Shown: positions 8,067 through 14,826, counted from the first letter of the stretch. The stretch: DNA of 16,282 bases from Ignavibacteriota bacterium (GCA_003135995.1 PNBM01000084.1:15662-31943), one strand, 5' to 3'. Notes: generated by a model not told the origin, from the letters alone. Numbers and translations are program-made.

Positions 8067-9431
8067 ATGGAAAAAATAGTAGCAGTAATTGGAAGACCGA
8101 ATGTAGGAAAATCAACACTTTTCAACCGTATACTTGGCAGGCGTGTTGCAATCGTGCACGCAGTCAGCGGTGTGACAAGAGACAGAAATTACGGAGAAGC
8201 CGAGTGGACCGGAAAAAGATTCTTCCTGATAGATACAGGAGGGTTTGTTCCCGACTCTGAAGAGGAATTCAATAAGCAAATCCGCGCACAGGTAAAAATC
8301 GCCATTGATGAAGCAGATAAAATTTTATTCCTCGTTGACGGACTTGGCGGTATTCACCCCATAGATGTTGAAATTGCACAGATACTAAGGAGACATTCAA
8401 AGGGAAAAGAAATTATTCTCGCCGCGAATAAAGTTGATAACACAAAAAGAGATTTGAATATATCCGATTTTTATTCGCTTGGACTCGGAGAACCATTGGG
8501 CATTTCAGCGCTTTCCGGAAGAAATGTTGCAGAATTGCTCGACGAAATCACAAAAGATTTTTCATTGGGCGAAGAAACGGAAGATACCCGGATTAAATTT
8601 GCAATTGTTGGCAGACCGAACGCAGGAAAATCTTCTATAGCAAATGCTATTTTAAAAGAAGAAAGAAATATTGTTACAAGCATTCCCGGCACTACAAGAG
8701 ACTCAATCGATTCGATTGTAAAATTTCACGGTGAAGATATTATTCTTATAGATACAGCCGGGCTTCGCAAAAAAAGTAAAATTAAAAAAAACGAATCACT
8801 TGAATTCTTTTCTACAGTGAGAACATATAAAGCAATTCAAAGATGTGATGTTGCAATACTTATACTCGATGCTTCTCTCCTGATGGAAAATTTCACAGGA
8901 GTAAACGATATGAAATCAGCAATTTTTAAACTCGACAAACAGGATATAAGAATTATAGAAGATATTATTAATTTCAGAAAAGGATTACTGATTGTCATTA
9001 ATAAGTGGGACCTTGTTGAAAAAGATACAAACACTGCTGTATTAATTGAAAAGAAAATCACTGACCATTTAAAAAGTTTTAATTTTTTAAAATTTATATT
9101 TGTATCCGCACTGACGAAACAAAGGATACACAAGGTTTTGGAAGAAGCAAAAGTCGTATACGATGAAAGAAAAAAAGTTATAAAGACGAGCCAGCTAAAC
9201 CAGTATTTGCTTGAAGATATAAAGAACACTCCGCACCAGTCAGCCCGTGGAAAAGAGGTGAAAATAAATTATATAACACAACTGAGAGATTCACCTCCCG
9301 TATTTGCTTTTTTTGTTAACGACCCGAAATTGATTTCTGATAATTACAAAAGATTTCTCGAAAAAAGAATCCGTGAGCATTTCGGCTTCAGCGGCGTTCC
9401 AATCGAACTTGTCTTCAAAAAGAAAAATTAA
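8067..9431 (+). CDS. der: Ribosome-assembly GTPase Der (EngA)
   Basis: A 454-residue tandem GTPase acting in the cytoplasm on 50S ribosomal subunit assembly. First G domain: P-loop GRPNVGKST at 9-17, DTGG 56-59, NKVD 121-124, SALSG 147-151. Second G domain: GRPNAGKSS 182-190, DTAG 229-232, NKWD 312-315, SALT 347-350. The C-terminal KH-like domain spans about 363-454 and contains the usual TPHQSARGKEVKINYITQ region. Two G domains followed by a KH-like domain define Der, and the length is normal. One oddity: between DA (268-269) and QD (292-293) there are 22 residues where Der proteins I know have about six, so a ~16-residue insert lies between the G3 and G4 motifs of the second G domain. The start ATG directly precedes EKIVAVIGRPNVGKS and has no Shine-Dalgarno sequence. 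Confidence 0.97.
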   Translation: MEKIVAVIGRPNVGKSTLFNRILGRRVAIVHAVSGVTRDRNYGEAEWTGKRFFLIDTGGFVPDSEEEFNKQIRAQVKIAIDEADKILFLVDGLGGIHPIDVEIAQILRRHSKGKEIILAANKVDNTKRDLNISDFYSLGLGEPLGISALSGRNVAELLDEITKDFSLGEETEDTRIKFAIVGRPNAGKSSIANAILKEERNIVTSIPGTTRDSIDSIVKFHGEDIILIDTAGLRKKSKIKKNESLEFFSTVRTYKAIQRCDVAILILDASLLMENFTGVNDMKSAIFKLDKQDIRIIEDIINFRKGLLIVINKWDLVEKDTNTAVLIEKKITDHLKSFNFLKFIFVSALTKQRIHKVLEEAKVVYDERKKVIKTSQLNQYLLEDIKNTPHQSARGKEVKINYITQLRDSPPVFAFFVNDPKLISDNYKRFLEKRIREHFGFSGVPIELVFKKKN

Positions 9432-9462
9432 AAATGCACGTCGAAATTTATGCTGAGGTTCT

Positions 9463-9484
9463 GTAACTCAACATTTATGTTGAG
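9463..9484 (+). repeat. REP-like palindrome, copy 1
   Basis: GTAA followed by CTCAACATTTATGTTGAG (9467-9484), a perfect 8-bp stem. It lies in the gap between convergent genes, 31 bases after the der stop, facing copy 2. Confidence 0.8.
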
Positions 9485-9517
9485 AAGTATTGCGAAGGGA
9501 TACACAGATATTCACTG

Positions 9518-9539
9518 CGCAACATAAATGTTGCGATAC
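9518..9539 (-). repeat. REP-like palindrome, copy 2
   Basis: CGCAACATAAATGTTGCG (9518-9535), identical over 18 bp to copy 3 at 14998. On the reverse strand it reads GTAT plus the palindrome, so copies 1 and 2 face each other as an inverted pair 33 bp apart. The spacer includes ACACAGATATTCACTG, which resembles the arms of elements A and B. Confidence 0.82.
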
Positions 9540-9560
9540 GGCTTAGGTTTCTTTGCTCTT

Positions 9561-9596
9561 AATTGTACATTGAACATTGAAAAATTATACATTGCT
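9561..9596. repeat. Imperfect tandem of ACATTG-type words
   Basis: TGTACATTG, GAACATTG and ATACATTG follow one another just before the stop of the DUF6530-like gene; TGCTCTT occurs on both sides (9554 and 9593). It looks like decayed tandem repeats, and no function is evident. Confidence 0.4.
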
Positions 9597-9598
9597 CT

Positions 9599-10078
9599 TT
9601 AGTATTCCAGCTCTTTCAGCAGCTCCGCAAGTCTTCTTAATCTTTCGCCGATTATTTCATCATCCTGATGCAAACAATCATCAAAAAGTTTAACATCATC
9701 TACGATATGCTCGTTATCCATACAGACAGACACATTCATAGCTCCGCCTTGCAATGGTATCCTTGCGATTCTTGGAAAAGAAGGATATTCATTGTTATTT
9801 TTATAATAAAGATTTTTAAAATAAATCTTTGACTGGCAAATCAGAATAGCAAGGTCGAGCGCCCTGTGAAGAGGCATTTCTTCTGATTGTCTCGACCATT
9901 TTTCGCCTGTATGGCGCCAGATTTTAGCTGAAATTTCAACTTTTCCCCTGTCATTCCATTGAGCAAGCCCTAATGACAAGCCCTTTGCGTCAGATTTATA
10001 AGCTTTCCTTCCGTCGATTAAATCGTAATCTTCTGAAACTATAACCGGTTTATGCTTTAATTCTATTGGTATTTTCAT
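9599..10078 (-). CDS. DUF6530-like cytosolic protein
   Basis: A 159-residue soluble protein without signal peptide. The conserved-looking core runs KSDAKGLSLGLAQWNDRG (28-45), then ISAKIWRHTGEKWSRQSEEMPLHRALDLAILIC, and the end is DDEIIGERLRRLAELLKEL. I recall this pattern from DUF6530, a family of unknown function found in many unrelated bacteria. The Trp/His/Arg-rich centre (WRHTGEKWSRQSEEMPLHR) is the likely functional site, but I know of no activity. It forms its own transcription unit: a terminator at 10167-10204 isolates it from the genes upstream, and a sigma-70-like promoter overlapped by a palindromic operator lies directly before it. This suggests it is regulated on its own. It is convergent with der. 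Confidence 0.78.
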   Translation of the reverse strand: MKIPIELKHKPVIVSEDYDLIDGRKAYKSDAKGLSLGLAQWNDRGKVEISAKIWRHTGEKWSRQSEEMPLHRALDLAILICQSKIYFKNLYYKNNNEYPSFPRIARIPLQGGAMNVSVCMDNEHIVDDVKLFDDCLHQDDEIIGERLRRLAELLKELEY

Positions 10079-10085
10079 ATTATTT

Positions 10086-10127
10086 TTTAGTAATTTACTT
10101 GTTTAGTATATTTAGTAAATTACTAAA
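10086..10127 (-). promoter_or_regulatory. Double palindromic operator before the DUF6530-like gene
   Basis: Two AGTAAWTTACT palindromes, at 10114-10124 and 10089-10099, with centres 25 bp apart. The distal one is extended to TTTAGTAATTTACTAAA (reverse strand, 10111-10127). A further TACTAAA half-site at 10102-10108 lies between them. Seen as arms, 10086-10099 and 10114-10127 are a perfect 14-bp inverted repeat. The distal palindrome covers the -10 box, the proximal one the presumed leader, as expected for a repressor site. The binding protein is unknown. Confidence 0.6.
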
Positions 10128-10145
10128 TCAAATAGGCAATATCAA
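10117..10145 (-). promoter_or_regulatory. Sigma-70-type promoter of the DUF6530-like gene
   Basis: On the reverse strand TTGATA (10140-10145), a 17-bp spacer, and TAATTT (10117-10122). Transcription would start near 10110, giving a leader of about 30 bases. Its overlap with the palindromic operator makes it more credible than the sequence match alone. Confidence 0.5.
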
Positions 10146-10166
10146 GTTAAATATTTGAATTTGCAC

Positions 10167-10204
10167 AAAAAAAACAGGATGAAAATGGATTTTCATCCTG
10201 TTTT
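10167..10204 (-). terminator. Strong intrinsic terminator closing the leftward gene cluster
   Basis: AAAACAGGATGAAAAT (10171-10186) is perfectly complementary to 10189-10204, with GG at the tip. On the reverse strand the 12-bp CAGGATGAAAAT stem is followed by eight T (10167-10174). It lies 31 bases beyond the stop of the small lipoprotein gene and separates the cluster from the DUF6530-like gene. It may work in both directions because four T follow on the forward strand too. Confidence 0.9.
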
Positions 10205-10234
10205 AGCTAATTTAATTACTCTGATTATTTGTTA

Positions 10235-10612
10235 CTATTGCTTTGTCAGAGTGTAAATGTTATTTCGGGGATCGGTCAGGCTCATTTTAGGACCATTGAG
10301 GGAAATCTTAAAATCCCCTGTTTGTCCCGAAGAAAGTTGTGTTGCTTCTATCGTTAACAAATCTTTTTCTTCAGATTTGATTTTATACGGCATAGAGATT
10401 CTATCAAGTGGTTGACTATGCACGCTTCCATACGCTATCATGCTGTCTTTTGTAAATTCATAAAAGATTTCAGACTGCATTGATTTATCAAAACCGGCTA
10501 CACTGTCAGCCTTCCATTTTCCGATAATCTTGTTCGATGTTTTATTCGAACATCCGGCAGTAGCAAGAGTTAGCAATATAAGTGTTACAATAACAAAATT
10601 TAAATATTTCAT
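10235..10612 (-). CDS. Small lipoprotein, lipocalin-like
   Basis: A 125-residue lipoprotein. Residues 1-20 are a hydrophobic signal ending in ATAG-Cys21, a good lipobox. The mature part starts with a short Ser/Asn/Lys linker and then IIGKWKAD (29-36), the kind of opening seen in small lipocalin-like and stress-related Bacteroidota lipoproteins, followed by short beta strands (EIFYEFTKDSMIAYG, RISMPYKIKSE, LLTIEATQ, DFKISLNG, MSLTDPRNNIYTLTK). This fits a small eight-stranded barrel, but I cannot name the family. It is the last gene before a strong terminator, 88 bases after the stop of the preceding gene, so it may be transcribed with it. The ligand is unknown. Confidence 0.65.
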   Translation of the reverse strand: MKYLNFVIVTLILLTLATAGCSNKTSNKIIGKWKADSVAGFDKSMQSEIFYEFTKDSMIAYGSVHSQPLDRISMPYKIKSEEKDLLTIEATQLSSGQTGDFKISLNGPKMSLTDPRNNIYTLTKQ

Positions 10613-10700
10613 GTATGATTATTTTTTAAATTTATTTTATATTTAATATTTTATTTCAAACATTTTTTAAAAGTATCCAAATTAATTAAATATAAAAATG

Positions 10701-11300
10701 TTAATCCGTGAACCTGAGCGTATTCAACATTTTTAAGACTGTATTTAATTCAACATTTTTATCGAAATCAAATACGCCATAAGATTCAGTTTTTTCGTTA
10801 TAAGGATATTGACAGAAAATCTGCGAATATAAAACAAAACAGAATTTATTCTTTTCATCACACGTTGAATAAAATGTATGAAAACAAACTCTGCCTCCCA
10901 TAGCAAGGTCTGATAAATATTCTATATAAAATTGTTTTCCATAAATTGAAATTTTCGTTATAGTATCTTCATTCGGCTCGGGATTCCAAAAATTCTGATA
11001 TGCGAATCCGGCATTAGTGCAGCAAGAATCAGATTTATACAAAGCTATTTCAATTTCGTGCCTGTCGAGTGAGTTGCTTTTTTGTAATTTTGGCAAAGTA
11101 AAAGCAATTATTTTATTATCCGTTAACTTCACATTGCATTCAGCCGGCAATTTTATACTGAAATGCAATTCTGAATTAATGTATTCTTTCCAGTTAATTG
11201 TTGAAGTATCCTGCCCCGAAGCAATCGTTGTAAATGCGAATAATAAAAAAGAATATAAAAATACAATCCCGGAATATTTTTTTAATTTAACATTTAACAT
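10701..11300 (-). CDS. Secreted protein of unknown function
   Basis: A 199-residue protein with a signal peptide (hydrophobic residues about 11-26, likely cleavage IASG|QD at 29/30). The mature part opens with WKEYINSELHFSIKLPAECNV (37-57), the typical beginning of small secreted domains of the form YxSxxyxFSIkyP, and closes with LKMLNTLRF, also typical of this type. It contains seven Cys in the mature part, including a CysCys pair (93-94), so disulfides are plausible. No enzyme motif is visible. It starts 17 bases after the sdhB stop and may be read through from it. The start codon lies in a 7-bp tandem repeat with three ATG in three frames. Only the ATG at 11300 opens this frame; an in-frame stop precedes it immediately, so the start is certain. 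Confidence 0.66.
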   Translation of the reverse strand: MLNVKLKKYSGIVFLYSFLLFAFTTIASGQDTSTINWKEYINSELHFSIKLPAECNVKLTDNKIIAFTLPKLQKSNSLDRHEIEIALYKSDSCCTNAGFAYQNFWNPEPNEDTITKISIYGKQFYIEYLSDLAMGGRVCFHTFYSTCDEKNKFCFVLYSQIFCQYPYNEKTESYGVFDFDKNVELNTVLKMLNTLRFTD

Positions 11301-11309
11301 TTAACATTT
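11289..11309 (-). repeat. Three 7-bp tandem repeats across a start codon
   Basis: Three perfect AACATTT units (11289-11309), read as AAATGTT on the coding strand, giving ATG codons at 11307, 11300 and 11293. Only the middle one leads into the long frame; the other two run into stops within seven codons. Confidence 0.8.
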
Positions 11310-11317
11310 ATGATTGA

Positions 11318-12028
11318 TTACATTTCTCTCGTCGAAATTCGTTTTTTTAATTGAGACAAATGCCATGTAATATTTATTTCTTTCGGACAAGTTTCTATGC
11401 AATTAAAAATAGTATGGCATCTCCATATTCCATCGGGATTATCTATTATATCAAGTCTTTCATCTGCTCCTTCATCTCTTGTGTCGAAAACAAACCTGTA
11501 TGCTTTCAGCAATGCAGCAGGTCCGATATAATTCTCATTTGTCCACGTAGAAGGACAACTTGAGGTACAACATCCGCATAGAATACATTTTGCGGATTCA
11601 AATAATTTTTCCGCATCTTCATTCGATTGTAACCGCTCGTGGTCTGAAGGCGGCGGTGTCTTTGTGATTAAATAAGGTTTTACAACTTCATATTTTTGAA
11701 AAAATCCCGTCATATCTACTACAAGGTCTTTAATAATCGGCATCGCAGGTAAAGGCTCGATTAAAATCGGATTATTCATATTCAAATCTTTCAGTAATAT
11801 GGAGCAGGCGAGACGATTCTTTCCATTTACTTTCATACCATCACTTCCGCATATTCCATGAGCGCAGGAACGCCTGAAAGTGAGAGTTCCGTCATATTTC
11901 CATTTTATCTCGTGAAGAACATCAAGCAATCTCCAATCCGGACTAACATCGGGTAACGTAAAATCCTGGTAAAATGGTTTTGAATCTTTTTCAGGATTAT
12001 ATCTTAATATCCTAACTTGAATTTGCAT
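11318..12028 (-). CDS. sdhB: Succinate dehydrogenase/fumarate reductase iron-sulfur subunit
   Basis: The 236-residue electron-transfer subunit of complex II, carrying electrons from SdhA to the quinone. The [2Fe-2S] ligands are Cys55, Cys60, Asp63 (CAHGICGSDG; E. coli SdhB also has Asp here) and Cys75 in NGKNRLAC. The [4Fe-4S] ligands are Cys148, Cys151, Cys154 and Cys214; the [3Fe-4S] ligands are Cys158, Cys204 and Cys210. Trp162 in CPSTW is close to the place of the quinone-site Trp of E. coli SdhB. Length and motifs match the proteobacterial/mitochondrial type rather than the longer Bacteroidota FrdB-like type. It is separated from sdhA by an unrelated gene, with 68 bases to that gene's stop. 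No membrane-anchor gene is present here. The direction (succinate oxidation or fumarate reduction) cannot be told from sequence, but the type favours succinate:quinone reductase. Confidence 0.95.
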   Translation of the reverse strand: MQIQVRILRYNPEKDSKPFYQDFTLPDVSPDWRLLDVLHEIKWKYDGTLTFRRSCAHGICGSDGMKVNGKNRLACSILLKDLNMNNPILIEPLPAMPIIKDLVVDMTGFFQKYEVVKPYLITKTPPPSDHERLQSNEDAEKLFESAKCILCGCCTSSCPSTWTNENYIGPAALLKAYRFVFDTRDEGADERLDIIDNPDGIWRCHTIFNCIETCPKEINITWHLSQLKKRISTREM

Positions 12029-12057
12029 AACACTAATAAGATTATAAAAAGATTTTT

Positions 12058-12097
12058 AAATCAGCGAAATCAGTGAAATCATATTAATCAGTGATTT
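12058..12097 (-). repeat. CACTGATT repeat, copy C
   Basis: On the reverse strand it reads AAATCACTGATTAATATGAT and continues TTCACTGATTTCGCTGATTT. It matches 4484-4523 closely over 40 nt. It touches the stop codon (12097-12099) of the gene between sdhA and sdhB, and lies between that gene and the sdhB start. Confidence 0.78.
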
Positions 12098-12885
12098 TAT
12101 TTAAGTTTAAACTCATTTTTTAAAATATTAATATACTTATCTCTATCCGCACATTTATAAGTTTCTTTTACGAAATCATAACCTTTAGAAACTTCTCCCA
12201 GAGTCCAATAATCTGCGACTATTGCAGCGAGTATGGTTTTCACCGAGCCCGCATCCGTATTAAATGTATCTTCATCTTTTTTCGGACATTCGAACCCTTT
12301 TTTGGTAAATTCCTTCAGGTCTTCTTTTAGTTGTTTTATATCTTCTTTTAATATATACGGATATCTGCTCGTCGCATCTACAAGCCGGTTGTGTTCAAAC
12401 CTGTATATAACAGGCGGAAATCTTGTCTCCGAATAATTTGTGAATGCATAAGCAAACATATCCTTACCGCCTTCGATTTCAAGGGTACCGTCATTATCTA
12501 TATCCTGCACATCATAACCCGCATTTCCCCACCAAACCGAATCAAGTACCTTGAATTCATTGTTTGTGATTTTTCCGACAAGCATTAAAGCACAACAGTG
12601 AGCACCGCCGCTGTATAAATCTATTAATATTACTTTTTCTAAATTTTTATTAACTACATATTCTCTTATGTCTGTAATCTCATCGTCAAATGAACTTTCA
12701 AAAATGATTTTTTTCTTAAATGAGATTGTAAGGTTAGTAGAAAATTCCGATGTATCATATTTAGTTTGAAAATAATATTCACCTGCCCTGTAAGTAGAAT
12801 CTCTGCCAACCATTTGCGAATGAGCATTTGAAAATAAAAAAACAGAAGCAAATATAAAAAGAACTAACAAGTAAGTGTTTTTCAT
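12097..12885 (-). CDS. Secreted GGAHCC protein between sdhA and sdhB
   Basis: A 262-residue protein with a signal peptide (residues 4-19 hydrophobic, likely cleavage AHS|Q at 23/24). Residues 84-98 read KVILIDLYSGGAHCC, and 128-136 are a calcium-type loop D128xD130xD132-G133-TLE. I have met the pair of a GGAHCC motif and a following DxDxDG strand in hypothetical periplasmic proteins of many bacteria, where it resembles one or two blades of an FG-GAP/VCBS-like fold. The CysCys at 97-98 is adjacent to His96. A charged helical segment follows (about 180-200), then a C-terminal helical part (ILAAIVADYWTLGEVSKGYDFV). No enzymatic role is known to me. Its place inside the sdhA-sdhB pair is odd, and repeats lie on both sides (12058-12097 and 12960-13024), which suggests a later insertion rather than a complex II role. 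Confidence 0.68.
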   Translation of the reverse strand: MKNTYLLVLFIFASVFLFSNAHSQMVGRDSTYRAGEYYFQTKYDTSEFSTNLTISFKKKIIFESSFDDEITDIREYVVNKNLEKVILIDLYSGGAHCCALMLVGKITNNEFKVLDSVWWGNAGYDVQDIDNDGTLEIEGGKDMFAYAFTNYSETRFPPVIYRFEHNRLVDATSRYPYILKEDIKQLKEDLKEFTKKGFECPKKDEDTFNTDAGSVKTILAAIVADYWTLGEVSKGYDFVKETYKCADRDKYINILKNEFKLK

Positions 12886-12959
12886 TATGTGTTTTTTAAT
12901 TTATTTCGTTTTTAAATATTATAATTATCCTGTAAAAGCAATAATCTAAATTAAAAGTT

Positions 12960-12976
12960 CAACTCCTCCGGAGTTG
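12960..12976. repeat. CTCC hairpin repeat, copy 1
   Basis: CAACTCCTCCGGAGTTG: a perfect 7-bp stem with a TCC loop, inside the 25-mer shared with copy 2 (24 of 25 identical, same orientation). Confidence 0.78.
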
Positions 12977-13007
12977 GAAAAAAGATAATTCACTTGCTAC
13001 AAATATT

Positions 13008-13024
13008 CAACTCCTCCGGATTTG
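13008..13024. repeat. CTCC hairpin repeat, copy 2
   Basis: CAACTCCTCCGGATTTG, 48 bp after copy 1, with one change that breaks a stem pair. Both are followed by GGAAAAA. They lie between the sdhA stop and the start of the GGAHCC gene, so on the transcript they would follow sdhA; neither has a clear T tract in that direction. Confidence 0.72.
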
Positions 13025-13062
13025 GAAAAATTGTTTTTTTTAATTTTTAATTCTTAATTGTT

Positions 13063-14826
13063 TTAATATTTCCTCTCCATCGGCTGATATTTAGTAATAG
13101 TCACAGGTTTATATTTTATAACAGGTTCCTGACCCCCATTCTTAGAAATAAAAGTGTGTTTCAGCCAGTTAACATCATCGCGAGCAGGAAAGTCTTCCCT
13201 GTCGTGTGCTCCCCTGCTTTCTTTTCTGTTCAATGCACCATACACAGTGGATTCGGCGTTTGATATCAGGTTGTCAAGTTCCAATGCTTCGACCAAATCA
13301 GTATTAAAAATTTTACCTTTATCCTGCACAGATATATTTTTATACTTTTCTTTCAGTTCTTTAATTTTATCAACCATCTTTTTAAGGTCATTCTCATTTC
13401 TGAAAATACCGCAAAAGTCCATCATCGATTCCTGCAGTTCTGTTCTAATCGCATACACTTTTTCGTTCCCGCTTTTCTCTAAAATATTTTGCATAGCGTA
13501 TTTTGATTTATCAGCCGCATCGCGATTTATCCCTGACAACTCTACTGACTGAAGGAACTTATTAATCGCTTTTCCACCCCTTCTACCGAACACAACAAGG
13601 TCAAGCAGGGAATTCGTTCCGAGCCTGTTAGCACCGTGAACTGATACGCAGGCACATTCACCCGCCGCATAAAGTCCTTTGACAATATCACCGGTTTCGT
13701 TTAAAAACACTTCGCAGTTTTCATTCGTTGGAATTCCGCCCATTGCGTAGTGTGCAGTAGGCTGAATAGGAATAGGTTCTTTCGTCGGTTCGACTCCGAG
13801 ATATGTTCTTGCAAAGCCTGTTATTTCAGGAAGTTTTTCGTCAATTATTTTTTTCCCGAGATGCGAAACATCGAGGAAAACATAATCTGTTCCATCGCTT
13901 CCTTTTATTCCGCGCCCTTCCCTGATTTCGGTAATGATTGCTCTCGATACCATATCACGCGGAGCCAGGTCCATTACAGACGGCGCGTATCTTGCCATGA
14001 ATCTTTCACCGTCCTTATTTTTAAGAATCCCGCCTTCCCCTCTTGCAGCTTCGCTTACAAGAATTCCGAGCCGCCACAATCCGGTCGGATGAAACTGGTA
14101 AAACTCCATATCTTCAAGCGGAAGTCCGGCATTATAAATAAGTGCAGTGCCGTCTCCGGTTCCGACATGCGCATTGGAAGTGATTCTATAAACTCTTCCG
14201 TAACCTCCTGTGGCAACCATAACAACCTTGGAATGAAAAATAATAATTTCACCGGTTGAAATATCAAAAGCAACTACGCCTTTACAAATTCCGTTTTCAA
14301 TTATTATTTCAGTTACAAAATATTCCGAAAAGAAATTAACGCTGTTCTTGATGCAATTTTCATAAAGAGTCTGAAGCATAACGTGACCAGTTCTGTCGGC
14401 AGAATAGCAAGCCCTGTCAACGGGAACTCTTTTTCCAAACGGTTCATTCGGGTCAACGGGTTTTGTATGACCTCCGAATTTTCTCTGTGCAATTTTGCCT
14501 TCTGCATTTCTTGAAAACGGCAGTCCCATATGTTCCAGTTCGATAATTGCTCTGACTGCATCGTAACACATAATCTCGATTTTATCCTGGTCGCCAAGAT
14601 AATCGCTTCCTTTTATAGTATCGAACACGTGATTTTCAGGGCTGTCTTCTTCCATATTTCCGAGAGCCGCGCATACACCGCCCTGTGCAGTTCCTGTATG
14701 GGAACGCGGTGGAAATACTTTCGATAAAACGGCACAAGAATATTCCTTTGGAATTTCTACAGCCGCACGAAGTCCCGCGCCACCTGCACCGATTATTACT
14801 ACATCGAATGTTTTAATTATACTCAT
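13063..14826 (-). CDS. sdhA: Succinate dehydrogenase/fumarate reductase flavoprotein subunit
   Basis: The 587-residue catalytic subunit that oxidises succinate to fumarate, passing electrons to SdhB on the inner face of the membrane. Residues 8-22 hold the FAD dinucleotide motif (VVIIGAGGAGLRAA). His43 in PRSHTGTAQGG is the expected covalent FAD attachment site. Substrate and proton-transfer residues are in place: His246 (QFHPTG), Arg262 (ARGEGG), His359 (PTAHYAMGG), Arg401 (GANRLGTNSLLD). The sequence follows the E. coli/mitochondrial SdhA pattern throughout (KGSDYLGDQD, ELEHMGLPFSR), and the length is normal. sdhB lies further along the same strand but after an intervening gene, and the 189 bases upstream hold repeats rather than an sdhC/sdhD anchor gene. 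The start MSIIKTFDVVIIGAGG leaves the usual short N-terminus. Confidence 0.97.
   Translation of the reverse strand: MSIIKTFDVVIIGAGGAGLRAAVEIPKEYSCAVLSKVFPPRSHTGTAQGGVCAALGNMEEDSPENHVFDTIKGSDYLGDQDKIEIMCYDAVRAIIELEHMGLPFSRNAEGKIAQRKFGGHTKPVDPNEPFGKRVPVDRACYSADRTGHVMLQTLYENCIKNSVNFFSEYFVTEIIIENGICKGVVAFDISTGEIIIFHSKVVMVATGGYGRVYRITSNAHVGTGDGTALIYNAGLPLEDMEFYQFHPTGLWRLGILVSEAARGEGGILKNKDGERFMARYAPSVMDLAPRDMVSRAIITEIREGRGIKGSDGTDYVFLDVSHLGKKIIDEKLPEITGFARTYLGVEPTKEPIPIQPTAHYAMGGIPTNENCEVFLNETGDIVKGLYAAGECACVSVHGANRLGTNSLLDLVVFGRRGGKAINKFLQSVELSGINRDAADKSKYAMQNILEKSGNEKVYAIRTELQESMMDFCGIFRNENDLKKMVDKIKELKEKYKNISVQDKGKIFNTDLVEALELDNLISNAESTVYGALNRKESRGAHDREDFPARDDVNWLKHTFISKNGGQEPVIKYKPVTITKYQPMERKY

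Noticed and set aside
10698..10713. TTCACGGATTAA at the end of the 10701-11300 gene (reverse strand), also present inside element A
   Set aside because: The match is only 12 bases, and Phe-Thr-Asp is a natural ending for this kind of secreted domain, so chance is likely.
13750..14259. Forward open frame of 169 codons opposite sdhA
   Set aside because: It is wholly antisense to a strongly conserved gene; its composition (Cys, Arg, Phe rich) is that of a shadow frame.
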